From Candidatus Beckwithbacteria bacterium CG23_combo_of_CG06-09_8_20_14_all_47_9 (GTDB taxonomy: Bacteria; Patescibacteriota; Microgenomatia; UBA1400; CG1-02-47-37), in the NCBI GenBank assembly GCA_002772455.1, contig PCSQ01000043.1, forward strand, positions 1 through 17,396: DNA of 17,396 nucleotides, read 5' to 3'. Under the pieces are notes generated by a model. That model was not told the origin of the DNA and searched no databases. It was given only the letters and a program-made list of their open reading frames with translations. Positions 1 through 6,735 of the stretch are shown piece after piece. Made by a program: the position numbers and the translations under genes. Position 1 is the stretch's first letter. Every line of letters starts with the position of its first letter.

Positions 1-408
1 AACCAGCATCGGCCCGGACTGCAGGCCATATTCGGCTCCCAGCCGGGGCCGGAAATCCAAATCAATCCGGCCGGAACTAATTGACAAAAAACCGTCAAAT
101 AGCCGGTTATTTTGCCGCGGGGTAATTTCTATGCCATTAACCTGAAACCAACCCAGGTGTTGATTTTCGGTATCGTAAAAACCGGCGCTGGTTAAAACCT
201 GACATTGATGCTTTTGTTTTAAATTAATCGCACTTTGCCGCCCATTTAAATTGGAAAATAACTGCAGACTGGAAAGATCATTGACCACTGCCTGACCGTA
301 CAGAAATTCCCCAAACTCCTGCAGGGCCGTTGGCACGGCTGTTGGCAAGGGCAAGGGCGACGGCGTTACCGAAAATAATCCCACCAGCCACAGCCACAGC
401 CATTTCAT
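1..408 (-). CDS. Secreted phosphodiester glycosidase-like protein (NAGPA/DUF2233-like), C-terminus beyond window
   Basis: The frame is open from the ATG at 408 to the window edge (136 codons, no stop), so this is the N-terminal part only. Residues 1-16 form a signal peptide or anchor (MKWLWLWLVGLFSV) followed by a Pro/Thr/Ala linker. The rest contains SAGFYDTE, a position where the family has a GGFFD-like motif, then NGIEI, and ends in YGLQSGPMLV, close to the family's QSGPxLV motif. The family removes sugar groups from phosphodiesters (mammalian uncovering enzyme, bacterial cell-wall homologues); here it would act outside the membrane. The start codon overlaps the stop of the dihydrouridine synthase gene as ATGA, so the two are translationally coupled. 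The domain call rests on motifs recognised by eye; the substrate is unknown. Confidence 0.65.
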   Translation of the reverse strand, partial: MKWLWLWLVGLFSVTPSPLPLPTAVPTALQEFGEFLYGQAVVNDLSSLQLFSNLNGRQSAINLKQKHQCQVLTSAGFYDTENQHLGWFQVNGIEITPRQNNRLFDGFLSISSGRIDLDFRPRLGAEYGLQSGPMLV

Positions 409-1352
409 TCATCTATTATAGCCCGGGCCGCCGTAATCGACCGGGTATTCATCAACTTAACCCTTAGACTCATTGCCCCGTGGAAACCGTTAACATAGAT
501 TTTGAAAAACCGCTTGAGCGGGTGATAAGACCGGGTTTTACCCCAAGTTTTTTGATAAATATCCAGATGTTTTTTTAAGAGTTTTAGTTTTTGTGTCTTA
601 GATTGATTGTTAATTATTTTCTGGGGGTTAAAAATATACGGGTCAGCAAACACCCCCCGGCCGATCATGACCCCGTCAACTTTAGTTTCCCTAATCCTTT
701 GCCGGGCGATTTCCCGGGAGAAAATATCGCCGTTGCCGATAATCAAAGTTTTAGATTTAAGTTGGTTTCTTAACCGGACAATTTTGCTTATTTCTTCCCA
801 ATGAGTCGGGCCGAGAGACAGCGCCTTAGTTGTCCGACAGTGGACGGAAATCGCCGCCAGATCAAAATTAAGCAAAAATTTAAGCCAGGTTTCCGTCACG
901 ATTGTTTGATTGCCTAAACGGGTTTTGACCGAAACCGGAATCCGGCCGGCCGCGCCCTTAAGCGCCGCCTGAATCATTTGGCCGGCCAGACTGGGATTAT
1001 CGATCAGGGCGCCGCCGGCGCCTTTTTTGACCACCGCTTTTACCGGACAGGCCATATTAATATCAATGCCGGCAAAACCGGCCGCGGCAATAAAATCCGC
1101 CGCCGCTTCAAACAATTCCGGGTCCAAGCCCCAAATTTGGGCAATCAAGGGTTGTTCTTTATCGGTAAAAGCTAACTGTTGAATCGCGGTTTCATCCGGC
1201 GAAAACAGCGCCTGGACATTGGTAAACTCGGTGAACATCAAATCCGGCTTGCCTATTTCCGCCAATAATTGCCGAAAAGCCGAATCAGTGGCCCCGAACA
1301 TCGGCGCCAAGCACCAGATTGGTTTTTTTAACTGCTGCCAAATATTAAGCAT
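405..1352 (-). CDS. dus: tRNA-dihydrouridine synthase (Dus family)
   Basis: A 315-residue FMN enzyme that reduces uridine to dihydrouridine in tRNA. The TIM-barrel motifs appear in order: LAPMFGATD near the N-terminus, DINMACP with the catalytic Cys102 followed by the KKGAGGAL loop, VSVKTR with Lys143, SVHCRT with His171, IIGNGDI near 205-210 and MIGRG at 229-233, which bind FMN phosphate. Length fits the family (about 310-350). Subtype (DusA/B/C) cannot be settled by eye; the layout is closest to DusB-type proteins. The start ATG at 1352 lies only 8 nt below an extended -10 box, so its message would be almost leaderless. It diverges from the 1390 gene and is followed by the secreted protein gene with an ATGA overlap. 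Confidence 0.9.
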   Translation of the reverse strand: MLNIWQQLKKPIWCLAPMFGATDSAFRQLLAEIGKPDLMFTEFTNVQALFSPDETAIQQLAFTDKEQPLIAQIWGLDPELFEAAADFIAAAGFAGIDINMACPVKAVVKKGAGGALIDNPSLAGQMIQAALKGAAGRIPVSVKTRLGNQTIVTETWLKFLLNFDLAAISVHCRTTKALSLGPTHWEEISKIVRLRNQLKSKTLIIGNGDIFSREIARQRIRETKVDGVMIGRGVFADPYIFNPQKIINNQSKTQKLKLLKKHLDIYQKTWGKTRSYHPLKRFFKIYVNGFHGAMSLRVKLMNTRSITAARAIIDE

Positions 1353-1360
1353 AATGCCTG

Positions 1361-1369
1361 ATTTTAGCA
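1361..1369 (-). promoter_or_regulatory. Extended -10 promoter of dus
   Basis: On the minus strand the sequence reads TGCTAAAAT, an extended -10 (TGn + TAAAAT). No recognisable -35 stands 17 bp upstream. Only 8 nt separate the box from the dus ATG at 1352, so transcription would start at or within a few nt of the start codon. Predicted by eye only. Confidence 0.5.
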
Positions 1370-1374
1370 GGCGG

Positions 1375-1383
1375 TGATATAAT
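1375..1383 (+). promoter_or_regulatory. Extended -10 promoter of the DUF5678/protease unit
   Basis: TGATATAAT is a perfect -10 with the TGn extension. The start codon at 1390 is 6 nt downstream, exactly where transcription should begin, so the transcript is predicted to be leaderless. No good -35 is visible. It lies back to back with the dus promoter in a 37-bp gap. Confidence 0.6.
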
Positions 1384-1389
1384 AAATAT

Positions 1390-1587
1390 ATGCGGGTAAA
1401 AAACTGGACTCACTTATTTCCTAAATTTGCCGGATTATGGGTGGCTTTCGCTAAAGATGAACAAACGGTTATCAGCAGTGCCAAATCATTAGAATATACT
1501 GTTAAAATGGCAGAGCAAAAGGGCTATAAAATGCCGCTTTTATTTAAAGTCCCAATGGAAAGCTTGCCCTATGTTGGATCATTCTAG
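1390..1587 (+). CDS. Small DUF5678-like protein
   Basis: A 65-residue protein. The pattern FPKFAGLWVAFAKDEQTVI, then a helix with KSLEYTVKMAEQKGYKMP and a closing LLFKVPME, resembles the DUF5678 family as I know it (a short strand-helix domain of unknown function with a WVA...G...VP signature). It is the first gene of an AT-rich pair and overlaps the start of the next gene by 17 nt in another frame, which suggests obligate coupling. No Shine-Dalgarno sequence precedes it; the upstream -10 box implies a leaderless message. Such small proteins next to retropepsin-like proteases recur in archaea and CPR bacteria to my recollection, but their joint function is unknown. An antitoxin-like or substrate role is conceivable but not shown. 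Confidence 0.6.
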   Translation: MRVKNWTHLFPKFAGLWVAFAKDEQTVISSAKSLEYTVKMAEQKGYKMPLLFKVPMESLPYVGSF

Positions 1588-2002
1588 GCTAGAATTTACT
1601 TATACTGAAATTGAGACAAAACCATTTCCCGCTTCTAAAAGATCAATTAAAACTTTCCGACCATTAATTCCAATCGTATTAATCAATAAAAATAAATTTT
1701 GCCAAATGGCGGTTTTATTAGACTCGGGAGCAGATTTTAATCTAATTCACGGCGATGTTGCTAATTATTTAGGTTTAAATTTAACTGCCGGATCAAAAAG
1801 AAATATTAGCGGTATCAGTGGACAAATTAAAGGATACGAACAAAAATTACAGATAAAAATTGGCAATTATCTTAATAAAACATCTGTAACTTTTTCCAAT
1901 CAATTACCAAATAATGCAATTGCCGTCTTGGGAAACGTCGGATTTTTTGATAAATTTACGGTAAAATTTACTTATCCAAAATTAATAACAATTAACCGTT
2001 AA
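1571..2002 (+). CDS. Retropepsin-like aspartic protease
   Basis: 143 residues. The core is MAVLLDSGADFNLIHGDVANYLGLNL, with the catalytic Asp51 in DSGA, the signature of retroviral-type (dimeric, single-motif) aspartyl proteases, followed by the usual helix and a late hydrophobic-glycine strand IAVLGNVGFFDKF that matches the family's ILG...F element. There is no signal peptide or membrane segment, so a soluble cytoplasmic homodimer is likely. Codons are AT-rich: the line 1741-1800 has 20 G/C of 60, against 31 of 60 in 2341-2400 of the next gene. It overlaps the DUF5678-like gene by 17 nt and ends 1 nt before the nuclease gene. The start is set by the ATG within the upstream gene; a later start is possible. 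Substrate unknown. Confidence 0.75.
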   Translation: MLDHSRLEFTYTEIETKPFPASKRSIKTFRPLIPIVLINKNKFCQMAVLLDSGADFNLIHGDVANYLGLNLTAGSKRNISGISGQIKGYEQKLQIKIGNYLNKTSVTFSNQLPNNAIAVLGNVGFFDKFTVKFTYPKLITINR

Positions 2003-2003
2003 T

Positions 2004-2819
2004 ATGGCCAAAGACAAATACAGCGCGGTCTGGGTGTCCCACTCTTCTATCGGCGATTGGCAAAAATGCCCCCGGGCCTATTTTTTAAAAAATGTCTACA
2101 AAGATCCCAAAACCGGGAAAAAAATTTCCCTAATGGGCCTGCCCCTCGCCATGGGCCAAGCCGTCCATGAAGTGATCGAGAACTTATCGACCATCCCGGT
2201 TAACCGCCGCTTGGTGGAACCGTTAACCCTTAAATTTGACCGGGTCTGGAAAAAATTTGACGGCTGGTTTGACCCAAGCGCCGCTGAACCCTACCGCGTG
2301 GCCGGGCGGGAAATGCTCAAAAAATTAATGGGCCGGCCGGGGCCATTGACCAAGCTCGCGGTCAAAATCAATATGGACCTGCCTTACTATTGGCTCTCGG
2401 AAACTGACAATATAATTTTGTGCGGCAAGATCGACTGGATCGAGTATTTAAAAAAATCGGATTCAATCCACATTATCGACTTTAAAACCGGGAAGGCTGA
2501 CGAAGCGGCCAACTCGCTCCAACTGCCGATTTACTATCTTTTAGCCGGCCACACCCAAAACCGGCCGGTGGCCAAAGTCAGCTATTGGTATTTAAACCGG
2601 GACCCGCAGCCGGTCGAGCAGCCACTGGCCGACCCGGAAACCGCCGAAGCTAAAATTCTAACCATCGCCAAAGAGATCAAATTGGCCCGGCAGTTAAACC
2701 GGTTTAAATGTCCCACCGGCGGCTGCCGCGAGTGCCAACCCTACGAAAAAATTTTAACCGGCGGGGTCAAACTGACCGGCCGGGACGAACTCGGCCGCAA
2801 CGTTTATATTTTATTATGA
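2004..2819 (+). CDS. RecB/Cas4-type PD-(D/E)XK nuclease with probable Fe-S cluster
   Basis: 271 residues. Visible motifs in order: SIGDWQKCPRAYFL (Cys22), GQAVHEVIE (His55), GKIDW (Asp144), HIIDFKTGK (Asp159, Lys161), LQLPIYY (Gln173), and C-terminal CPTGGCRECQPYEK (Cys236, Cys241, Cys244). This is the PDDEXK_1 order seen in the AddB C-terminus, Cas4 and RecB-like exonucleases: His, Asp, (E/D)xK and Gln for the nuclease, with one N-terminal and three C-terminal cysteines for a [4Fe-4S] cluster. It is a stand-alone nuclease without a helicase domain, probably acting on DNA ends in repair or on foreign DNA. There is no cas gene nearby, so Cas4 proper is unlikely. It starts 1 nt after the protease stop, and its stop overlaps the CBS gene start by ATGA. 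Confidence 0.85.
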   Translation: MAKDKYSAVWVSHSSIGDWQKCPRAYFLKNVYKDPKTGKKISLMGLPLAMGQAVHEVIENLSTIPVNRRLVEPLTLKFDRVWKKFDGWFDPSAAEPYRVAGREMLKKLMGRPGPLTKLAVKINMDLPYYWLSETDNIILCGKIDWIEYLKKSDSIHIIDFKTGKADEAANSLQLPIYYLLAGHTQNRPVAKVSYWYLNRDPQPVEQPLADPETAEAKILTIAKEIKLARQLNRFKCPTGGCRECQPYEKILTGGVKLTGRDELGRNVYILL

Positions 2820-3703
2820 CTCTAACCGCCAGAGATTTAGCCAAAACCGAAGGGGTGCTGACGGCCCGGCCGGAAGACAGTTTAGCCAGCGCTTTAGGGA
2901 AAATCCACTCCAGCCACGACGCCGTGTTTGTGACGGAAAAAGGCCAATTACTGGGCGTTATTTCACCTTATCAAGTTCTCTACCGCGGCCATTACCCGGC
3001 GGCGACCAAAGTGAAAAACTGTTTATTTTTGGCGCCTAAGTTAAAACCGGAAACCAAAATCGACCAAATCGCCCGGTTAATGCTGGAGGCCAAAGTCTAT
3101 TTTTTACCGGTAGTCACCCCCGCCGGCAAATGGCTGGGGGTAGTTTCTTACCGCCGCTTGCTGCGGCAATTGACCGGGTTTAAACTCCGGCCGAAACCTT
3201 TGGTTAAAATTCAGGACAGTCTCACTGTCAGCCAGGCCAGAAACTTGATGAAAACCAGCGGCGTTTCCCGCTTGATTGTGACCAGCGGCAATGACCGCTT
3301 GGCCGGAATCCTGACCCGTTATGACTTGAGCAAATCTTTAAACCTGCCGCCGTCGGCGCCGGTTAAAGCCTACATCAAACATGATGTGGCTACTTTCCGG
3401 CAAACAGACAACCCGGTTAATATTATTAATCAAATGGTCGACCGGCGCATCGGCAGTCTGGTCATGGTCAATCAAAACAACCAACCCATCGGCTTACTCT
3501 CGGTTCGCGACTGCCTGGCGGCGCTGGCCCAACCGGCCATTACCCAATCCAATAGTCTACAGGTTAAAATTACTCAAGTCCGATCGGGTTTTGAAGCCAT
3601 TGTCCGTTCCGGCCAAACCGCCGCCCACGCCGTCGGCCGCTTTAAAAAACAAACTTTAAGAAAAAGCCTGGAAAGACTGTCCCGCCAACTGAAAAGAAAG
3701 TAA
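2816..3703 (+). CDS. Four-CBS-domain protein with basic C-terminal tail
   Basis: 295 residues from the ATG at 2816, chosen because it overlaps the nuclease stop as ATGA and removes an unlikely Arg-rich out-of-frame extension. Four CBS units can be read: about 8-56 (DAVFVTEKGQLLGVIS), 67-117 (YFLPVVTPAGKWLGVVS), 127-175 (SRLIVTSGNDRLAGILT) and 183-237 (GSLVMVNQNNQPIGLLS). Tandem CBS pairs usually bind adenosine nucleotides and act as energy or ligand sensors. The last 50 residues leave the CBS pattern, with LQVKITQVRSGFEAIV and then a Lys/Arg-rich end, perhaps a degenerate ribosome- or nucleic-acid-binding piece; I cannot name it. It ends 1 nt from rpsI, with which it converges; no clear terminator stands between them. 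Confidence 0.8.
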   Translation: MTLTARDLAKTEGVLTARPEDSLASALGKIHSSHDAVFVTEKGQLLGVISPYQVLYRGHYPAATKVKNCLFLAPKLKPETKIDQIARLMLEAKVYFLPVVTPAGKWLGVVSYRRLLRQLTGFKLRPKPLVKIQDSLTVSQARNLMKTSGVSRLIVTSGNDRLAGILTRYDLSKSLNLPPSAPVKAYIKHDVATFRQTDNPVNIINQMVDRRIGSLVMVNQNNQPIGLLSVRDCLAALAQPAITQSNSLQVKITQVRSGFEAIVRSGQTAAHAVGRFKKQTLRKSLERLSRQLKRK

Positions 3704-3704
3704 C

Positions 3705-4106
3705 TTAACGCTTCGGGGACTGTTTCCGGCGGCGGGCTTTGCCGCCGGTACCAATATGCCGGCGCTGGCGTTTCCTGGAATCCCGGGTTAACAACCCGGC
3801 GCTTTTAAGAATAGTTTTAAATTTATCGCTGTCCAGTTTAACAATCGCCCGGGCTAAACCGTGGCGGATCGCCAATAACTGGCTGATCCGGCCCGAACCG
3901 AGCACCTTAATCGTGGCGGTATATTTTTCCGCTAAATCCGTCAAAACCAAAGACTCAAATAAAAGCTTTTGGCTGACCGCTAACGGAAAATAACGCTCGG
4001 CGGCCAAACCATTGACGGTCATTGACTCTTTCCCCTTGATTAAACGGACCCGGGCAACCGCTCTTTTTCGCCGGCCGATGGCCGGGAGATAACTATTTTT
4101 GGGCAT
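3705..4106 (-). CDS. rpsI: 30S ribosomal protein S9
   Basis: 133 residues, a normal length. Family motifs: IGRRKRAVARVRL near the N-terminus, MTVNGLAAERYFP, the GSGRISQLLAIRHGLARAIV core, LLTRDSRKRQRRHIGTGGKARRRKQSPKR at the end. The C-terminal tail reaches the P-site tRNA in the 30S head; the usual SKR end is PKR here. It overlaps rplM by 14 nt in another frame and is the last gene of the operon. Confidence 0.95.
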   Translation of the reverse strand: MPKNSYLPAIGRRKRAVARVRLIKGKESMTVNGLAAERYFPLAVSQKLLFESLVLTDLAEKYTATIKVLGSGRISQLLAIRHGLARAIVKLDSDKFKTILKSAGLLTRDSRKRQRRHIGTGGKARRRKQSPKR

Positions 4107-4473
4107 AAGGCTGTTCGCTCCCTTTAAATACTTTTAAACGTTGGAGCCGATCGGCCCGCAGCTTATTTTTCGGCAGCATTTTGGAAACCGCGTGGACAAT
4201 CAGCCGGCGCGAGTCTTTGACTCTTTGCTCATGAACGCTAATCTGCTTGAAACCGCCGGGATAATTGGAATGACTATAATAAAACTTGTTTAATTCTTTT
4301 TTGCCGGTAACTTTCACCAGATCGCTGTTAGTGACGACCACATAATCGCCGCCGTCTAAATTGGGCAGATAATCGACTTTTTGTTTGCCGATCAGAAGCC
4401 GGGCAACTTGGGTGCAAAACCGGCCCAAAATTTGGTCTTTGGCGTCAAGATAATGCCAATTACGTTTAATCAT
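4093..4473 (-). CDS. rplM: 50S ribosomal protein L13
   Basis: 126 residues, a little shorter than the usual 140 or so. Shows WHYLDAKDQILGRFCTQVARLLIGK, GDYVVVTNSDLVKVTGKK and RLIVHAVSKMLPKNKLRADRLQRLKVF, the L13 landmarks (family: W..DA....LGRLA...A..L.GK and AV.GMLP.N.LGR). It is an early-assembling 23S-binding protein. It overlaps the rplQ end by 8 nt. The pair rplM-rpsI follows rplQ directly, a common arrangement in Firmicutes-like and CPR alpha operons. Confidence 0.95.
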   Translation of the reverse strand: MIKRNWHYLDAKDQILGRFCTQVARLLIGKQKVDYLPNLDGGDYVVVTNSDLVKVTGKKELNKFYYSHSNYPGGFKQISVHEQRVKDSRRLIVHAVSKMLPKNKLRADRLQRLKVFKGSEQPYAQK

Positions 4474-4828
4474 TTTTATCGACCCATTCTATTTGGGCCA
4501 TTAAACTGTTGTCCCCGAGGCGCTGGCCCAAACGCCGGATGCGGGTAAAACCGCTGGTGCGGGTTTTAGTCCGCGGCGCCAGCTCTTTAAACAGTTTCTC
4601 GACTGCCGGTTTATGGGTTAAAACCGACAAAGCCCGGCGGCGGCTGGCCAAAGTATTGGCTTTGGCCATTGTCATTAACTTATCAACCAAAGGCTTAACC
4701 GCTTTGGCTTTGGCCAAACTCGTCCGGATCCGCTCATGCATCACCAAAGACCGGATTAAATTCCGGAATAATGACCAGCGTTCGTGAGTATTGCGGCCTA
4801 ACTTCCGGCCGGCAAGACGGTGTCTCAC
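4466..4828 (-). CDS. rplQ: 50S ribosomal protein L17
   Basis: 120 residues. The N-terminal MRHRLAGRKLGRNTHERWSL block and the later RTRTSGFTRIRRLGQRLGDNSLMAQIEWV block are diagnostic for L17. The start is GTG at 4828, which overlaps the rpoA stop as GTGA, so translation is coupled to rpoA. Confidence 0.95.
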   Translation of the reverse strand: MRHRLAGRKLGRNTHERWSLFRNLIRSLVMHERIRTSLAKAKAVKPLVDKLMTMAKANTLASRRRALSVLTHKPAVEKLFKELAPRTKTRTSGFTRIRRLGQRLGDNSLMAQIEWVDKND

Positions 4829-5739
4829 TTCACCTCCACGCCTTTGCTGGTTAATTTTTTGATAATGATATCCACGGATTTACCGCCCAGGTTTTTAACC
4901 TTGGCAATATCGGCGCGGGAAGCGGCGGCAAAGTCGCCGACCGTGGCGTAACCGCCCTTTTTAAGGGCATTGGCAATCCGCGTCGGCAAATCCAGTTCCT
5001 CGACCGAAAGCTTGAGCGATTCACCGTCGCCGGCGATAATCGGCTCGGCTTTGGTTTCGGGTTCGGCGACCGGATGAATGATCTGATCAAAAGCCCGGAT
5101 CAAAATCTCGACGGACTGATTTAAAGCCTCGCTCGGCTTGATGACACCGTTGGTGTAGATTTCCAAGATCAACTTGTCCAGATCGGCGCGGCGGCCCAAA
5201 TGGACGCTTTGAACCTGGAAATTAACCCTGACGACGGGCGAAAATGCCGCGTCCAGCAGGATTTCACCCAAGTGCTTGGGAGTCCGGTTTTGAGCGGATA
5301 AATAACCATAGCCGGATTGAATCTCCAGCTTGACCGCCAGCTTGGTTTTTTTATCGGCCAGGTTGGCCAACAGCAGATCTTTGTTAACGACACTGACCTT
5401 GGCCGGCACTTCAATGTCTCCGGCTTTAACTTTGGCCGGACCGGCGACTGACAATTTGGCCTCGATCGGTTCGGTGCCGCTGTATTTTATCCGGACCTGC
5501 TTTAAATTAAGCAGGAATTCGACAATGTCTTCTTTCACCCCGGCTAAGGTCGTAAATTGATGAGTCGCGCCTTCAATCGTGGCGCTGGTGACCGCCGCTC
5601 CGGGAAGCGACGATAATAATACCCGGCGCAGGGCATTGCCTAAAGTCAGGCCGAAGCCCGACTCCATCGGCCCAAACTCAAAGCGGCCGAAATCTTTGGT
5701 TTCCGCCAAGGCAGTAGTTTTAAAATTAATGGCAAGCAT
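4825..5739 (-). CDS. rpoA: DNA-directed RNA polymerase subunit alpha
   Basis: 304 residues (family about 310-330). The N-terminal dimerisation domain has FGPMESGFGLTLGNALRRVLLSSLPG, with the conserved Arg pair that contacts beta, and the insert domain ends in VHLGRRADLDKLILEI. A Glu/Pro/Ala linker follows, then a C-terminal HhH domain from about residue 245: VEELDLPTRIANALKKGGY and VKNLGGKSVDIIIKKL. The Arg in LPTRIANAL aligns with E. coli Arg265, which binds promoter UP elements, so upstream-element and activator contacts should be retained. It is preceded by the strongest Shine-Dalgarno in the operon (AGGAGG at 5745-5750). Confidence 0.97.
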   Translation of the reverse strand: MLAINFKTTALAETKDFGRFEFGPMESGFGLTLGNALRRVLLSSLPGAAVTSATIEGATHQFTTLAGVKEDIVEFLLNLKQVRIKYSGTEPIEAKLSVAGPAKVKAGDIEVPAKVSVVNKDLLLANLADKKTKLAVKLEIQSGYGYLSAQNRTPKHLGEILLDAAFSPVVRVNFQVQSVHLGRRADLDKLILEIYTNGVIKPSEALNQSVEILIRAFDQIIHPVAEPETKAEPIIAGDGESLKLSVEELDLPTRIANALKKGGYATVGDFAAASRADIAKVKNLGGKSVDIIIKKLTSKGVEVK

Positions 5740-5744
5740 GAGCG

Positions 5745-5750
5745 CCTCCT
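5745..5750 (-). promoter_or_regulatory. Strong Shine-Dalgarno of rpoA
   Basis: AGGAGG (minus strand) ends 5 nt before the rpoA ATG at 5739. It fills the whole rpsD-rpoA gap. Most other genes here rely on stop-start overlap with no clear Shine-Dalgarno, so rpoA seems set up for independent initiation. Confidence 0.8.
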
Positions 5751-6359
5751 TTATCTTGAGTAATACTCAACAATTAATTGTTCTTGAATGTTTAAATTAA
5801 GCTCTTCTCTCTCCGGCAGGCGCTCCAATTTTACCATGGCGGCCTGACGTTTTAACCAAGCGGATGGCTGATTGTTTTTGTCGGCCAGCAAAGCGGCCAC
5901 TTGGGGCGTTTTTTGAGCTTTGGCCGATAAACCGACGACCTGGCCGATTTTCACCTGATAGGAGGCAATGTTTAATTTGGCGTTTTCCACGGTAATGTGG
6001 CCGTGGGACACTAATTGCCTGGCCGAGGCCAGAGTGGCGGCAAACCCGGCGCGGTAGACGACACTATCCAAGCGGGATTCGAGCAATTGGAGTAATTTTT
6101 CACCGGTGGCCGCCTGGGTTTTACGGGCTAAGTCGTAAAGATGCCGGAACGGTTTTTCGGTTAAGCCGTACATCGCCCGCAATTTTTGCTTTTCTTCCAG
6201 CTGCTGGCCATAGTCACTCATGCGGCGGCGCATTTTTTTGCCGTGGGCGCCCGCCGGATAGGGTTTCTTAGCCAATAACCGGTCAAACTTGGGATTGCCG
6301 AAAATATTTTCCTTGAATTTGCGGACTAATTTGCCGCGGGCGCGGGTGACTCGGGACAT
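5751..6359 (-). CDS. rpsD: 30S ribosomal protein S4
   Basis: 202 residues, full length. RMSDYGQQLEEKQKLRAMYGLTEKPFRHLY matches the S4 core, and the S4 RNA-binding domain is read at LLQLLESRLDSVVYRAGFAATLASARQLVSHGHITVEN. The N-terminus lacks the four zinc cysteines, so this is the zinc-free form. S4 nucleates 30S body assembly on 16S rRNA and often represses its own operon in other bacteria. It ends 5 nt before the rpoA Shine-Dalgarno region and starts 3 nt after rpsK. Confidence 0.97.
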   Translation of the reverse strand: MSRVTRARGKLVRKFKENIFGNPKFDRLLAKKPYPAGAHGKKMRRRMSDYGQQLEEKQKLRAMYGLTEKPFRHLYDLARKTQAATGEKLLQLLESRLDSVVYRAGFAATLASARQLVSHGHITVENAKLNIASYQVKIGQVVGLSAKAQKTPQVAALLADKNNQPSAWLKRQAAMVKLERLPEREELNLNIQEQLIVEYYSR

Positions 6360-6362
6360 AGA

Positions 6363-6734
6363 TTATTTACCTTTACGCCTTTTCTGCGGCCGGGGGCCAT
6401 TGTGAGCCATCGGGCTAATATCGGCTAAAGTGGTAATTTTCAAACCCAGAGACCGGACCACGCCTAAGACTGCATCCCGGCCGGAACCCGGACCCTTGAT
6501 AAATACCTGGGCAGTGGTTAAACCGGCTTCTTTGGCTTTTTTGAGGGTATTTTCGATGGCCGTGGTGGCCGCATAAGGCGTCGATTTCCGGGCACCCTTA
6601 AAGCCGGCTAAACCGGTCGAGCCCCAAAACATTACCTGGCCGGTTTGGTCGGTGACAGTTACCAAAGTATTATTGAAAGTGGCGGTGATGTAAATCCGGC
6701 CGGTGCTTAATGTTTTCGGCGTCGCTTTTGCCAT
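6363..6734 (-). CDS. rpsK: 30S ribosomal protein S11
   Basis: 123 residues from the ATG at 6734, which lies 1 nt after the rpsM stop. A longer upstream reading would overlap the rpsM tail and has only Lys/Arg-rich sequence, so it was rejected. Motifs: GRIYITATFNNTLVTVTDQTG, KGARKSTPYAA, the GPGSGRDAVLGVVRSLGL loop and the C-terminal MAHNGPRPQKRRKGK. It sits in the platform near the mRNA exit channel. Confidence 0.96.
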   Translation of the reverse strand: MAKATPKTLSTGRIYITATFNNTLVTVTDQTGQVMFWGSTGLAGFKGARKSTPYAATTAIENTLKKAKEAGLTTAQVFIKGPGSGRDAVLGVVRSLGLKITTLADISPMAHNGPRPQKRRKGK

Positions 6735-6735
6735 A

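Noticed and set aside
2708..2815. CBS protein starting at 2708
   Set aside because: The first 36 residues are an Arg/Pro-rich shadow of the nuclease's cysteine region; ATG 2816 overlaps the stop as ATGA.
5496..5515. Inverted repeat CCTGCTT/AAGCAGG in rpoA as a further inserted element
   Set aside because: Short arms, loop of six, and it encodes the conserved NLKQV segment; likely chance.
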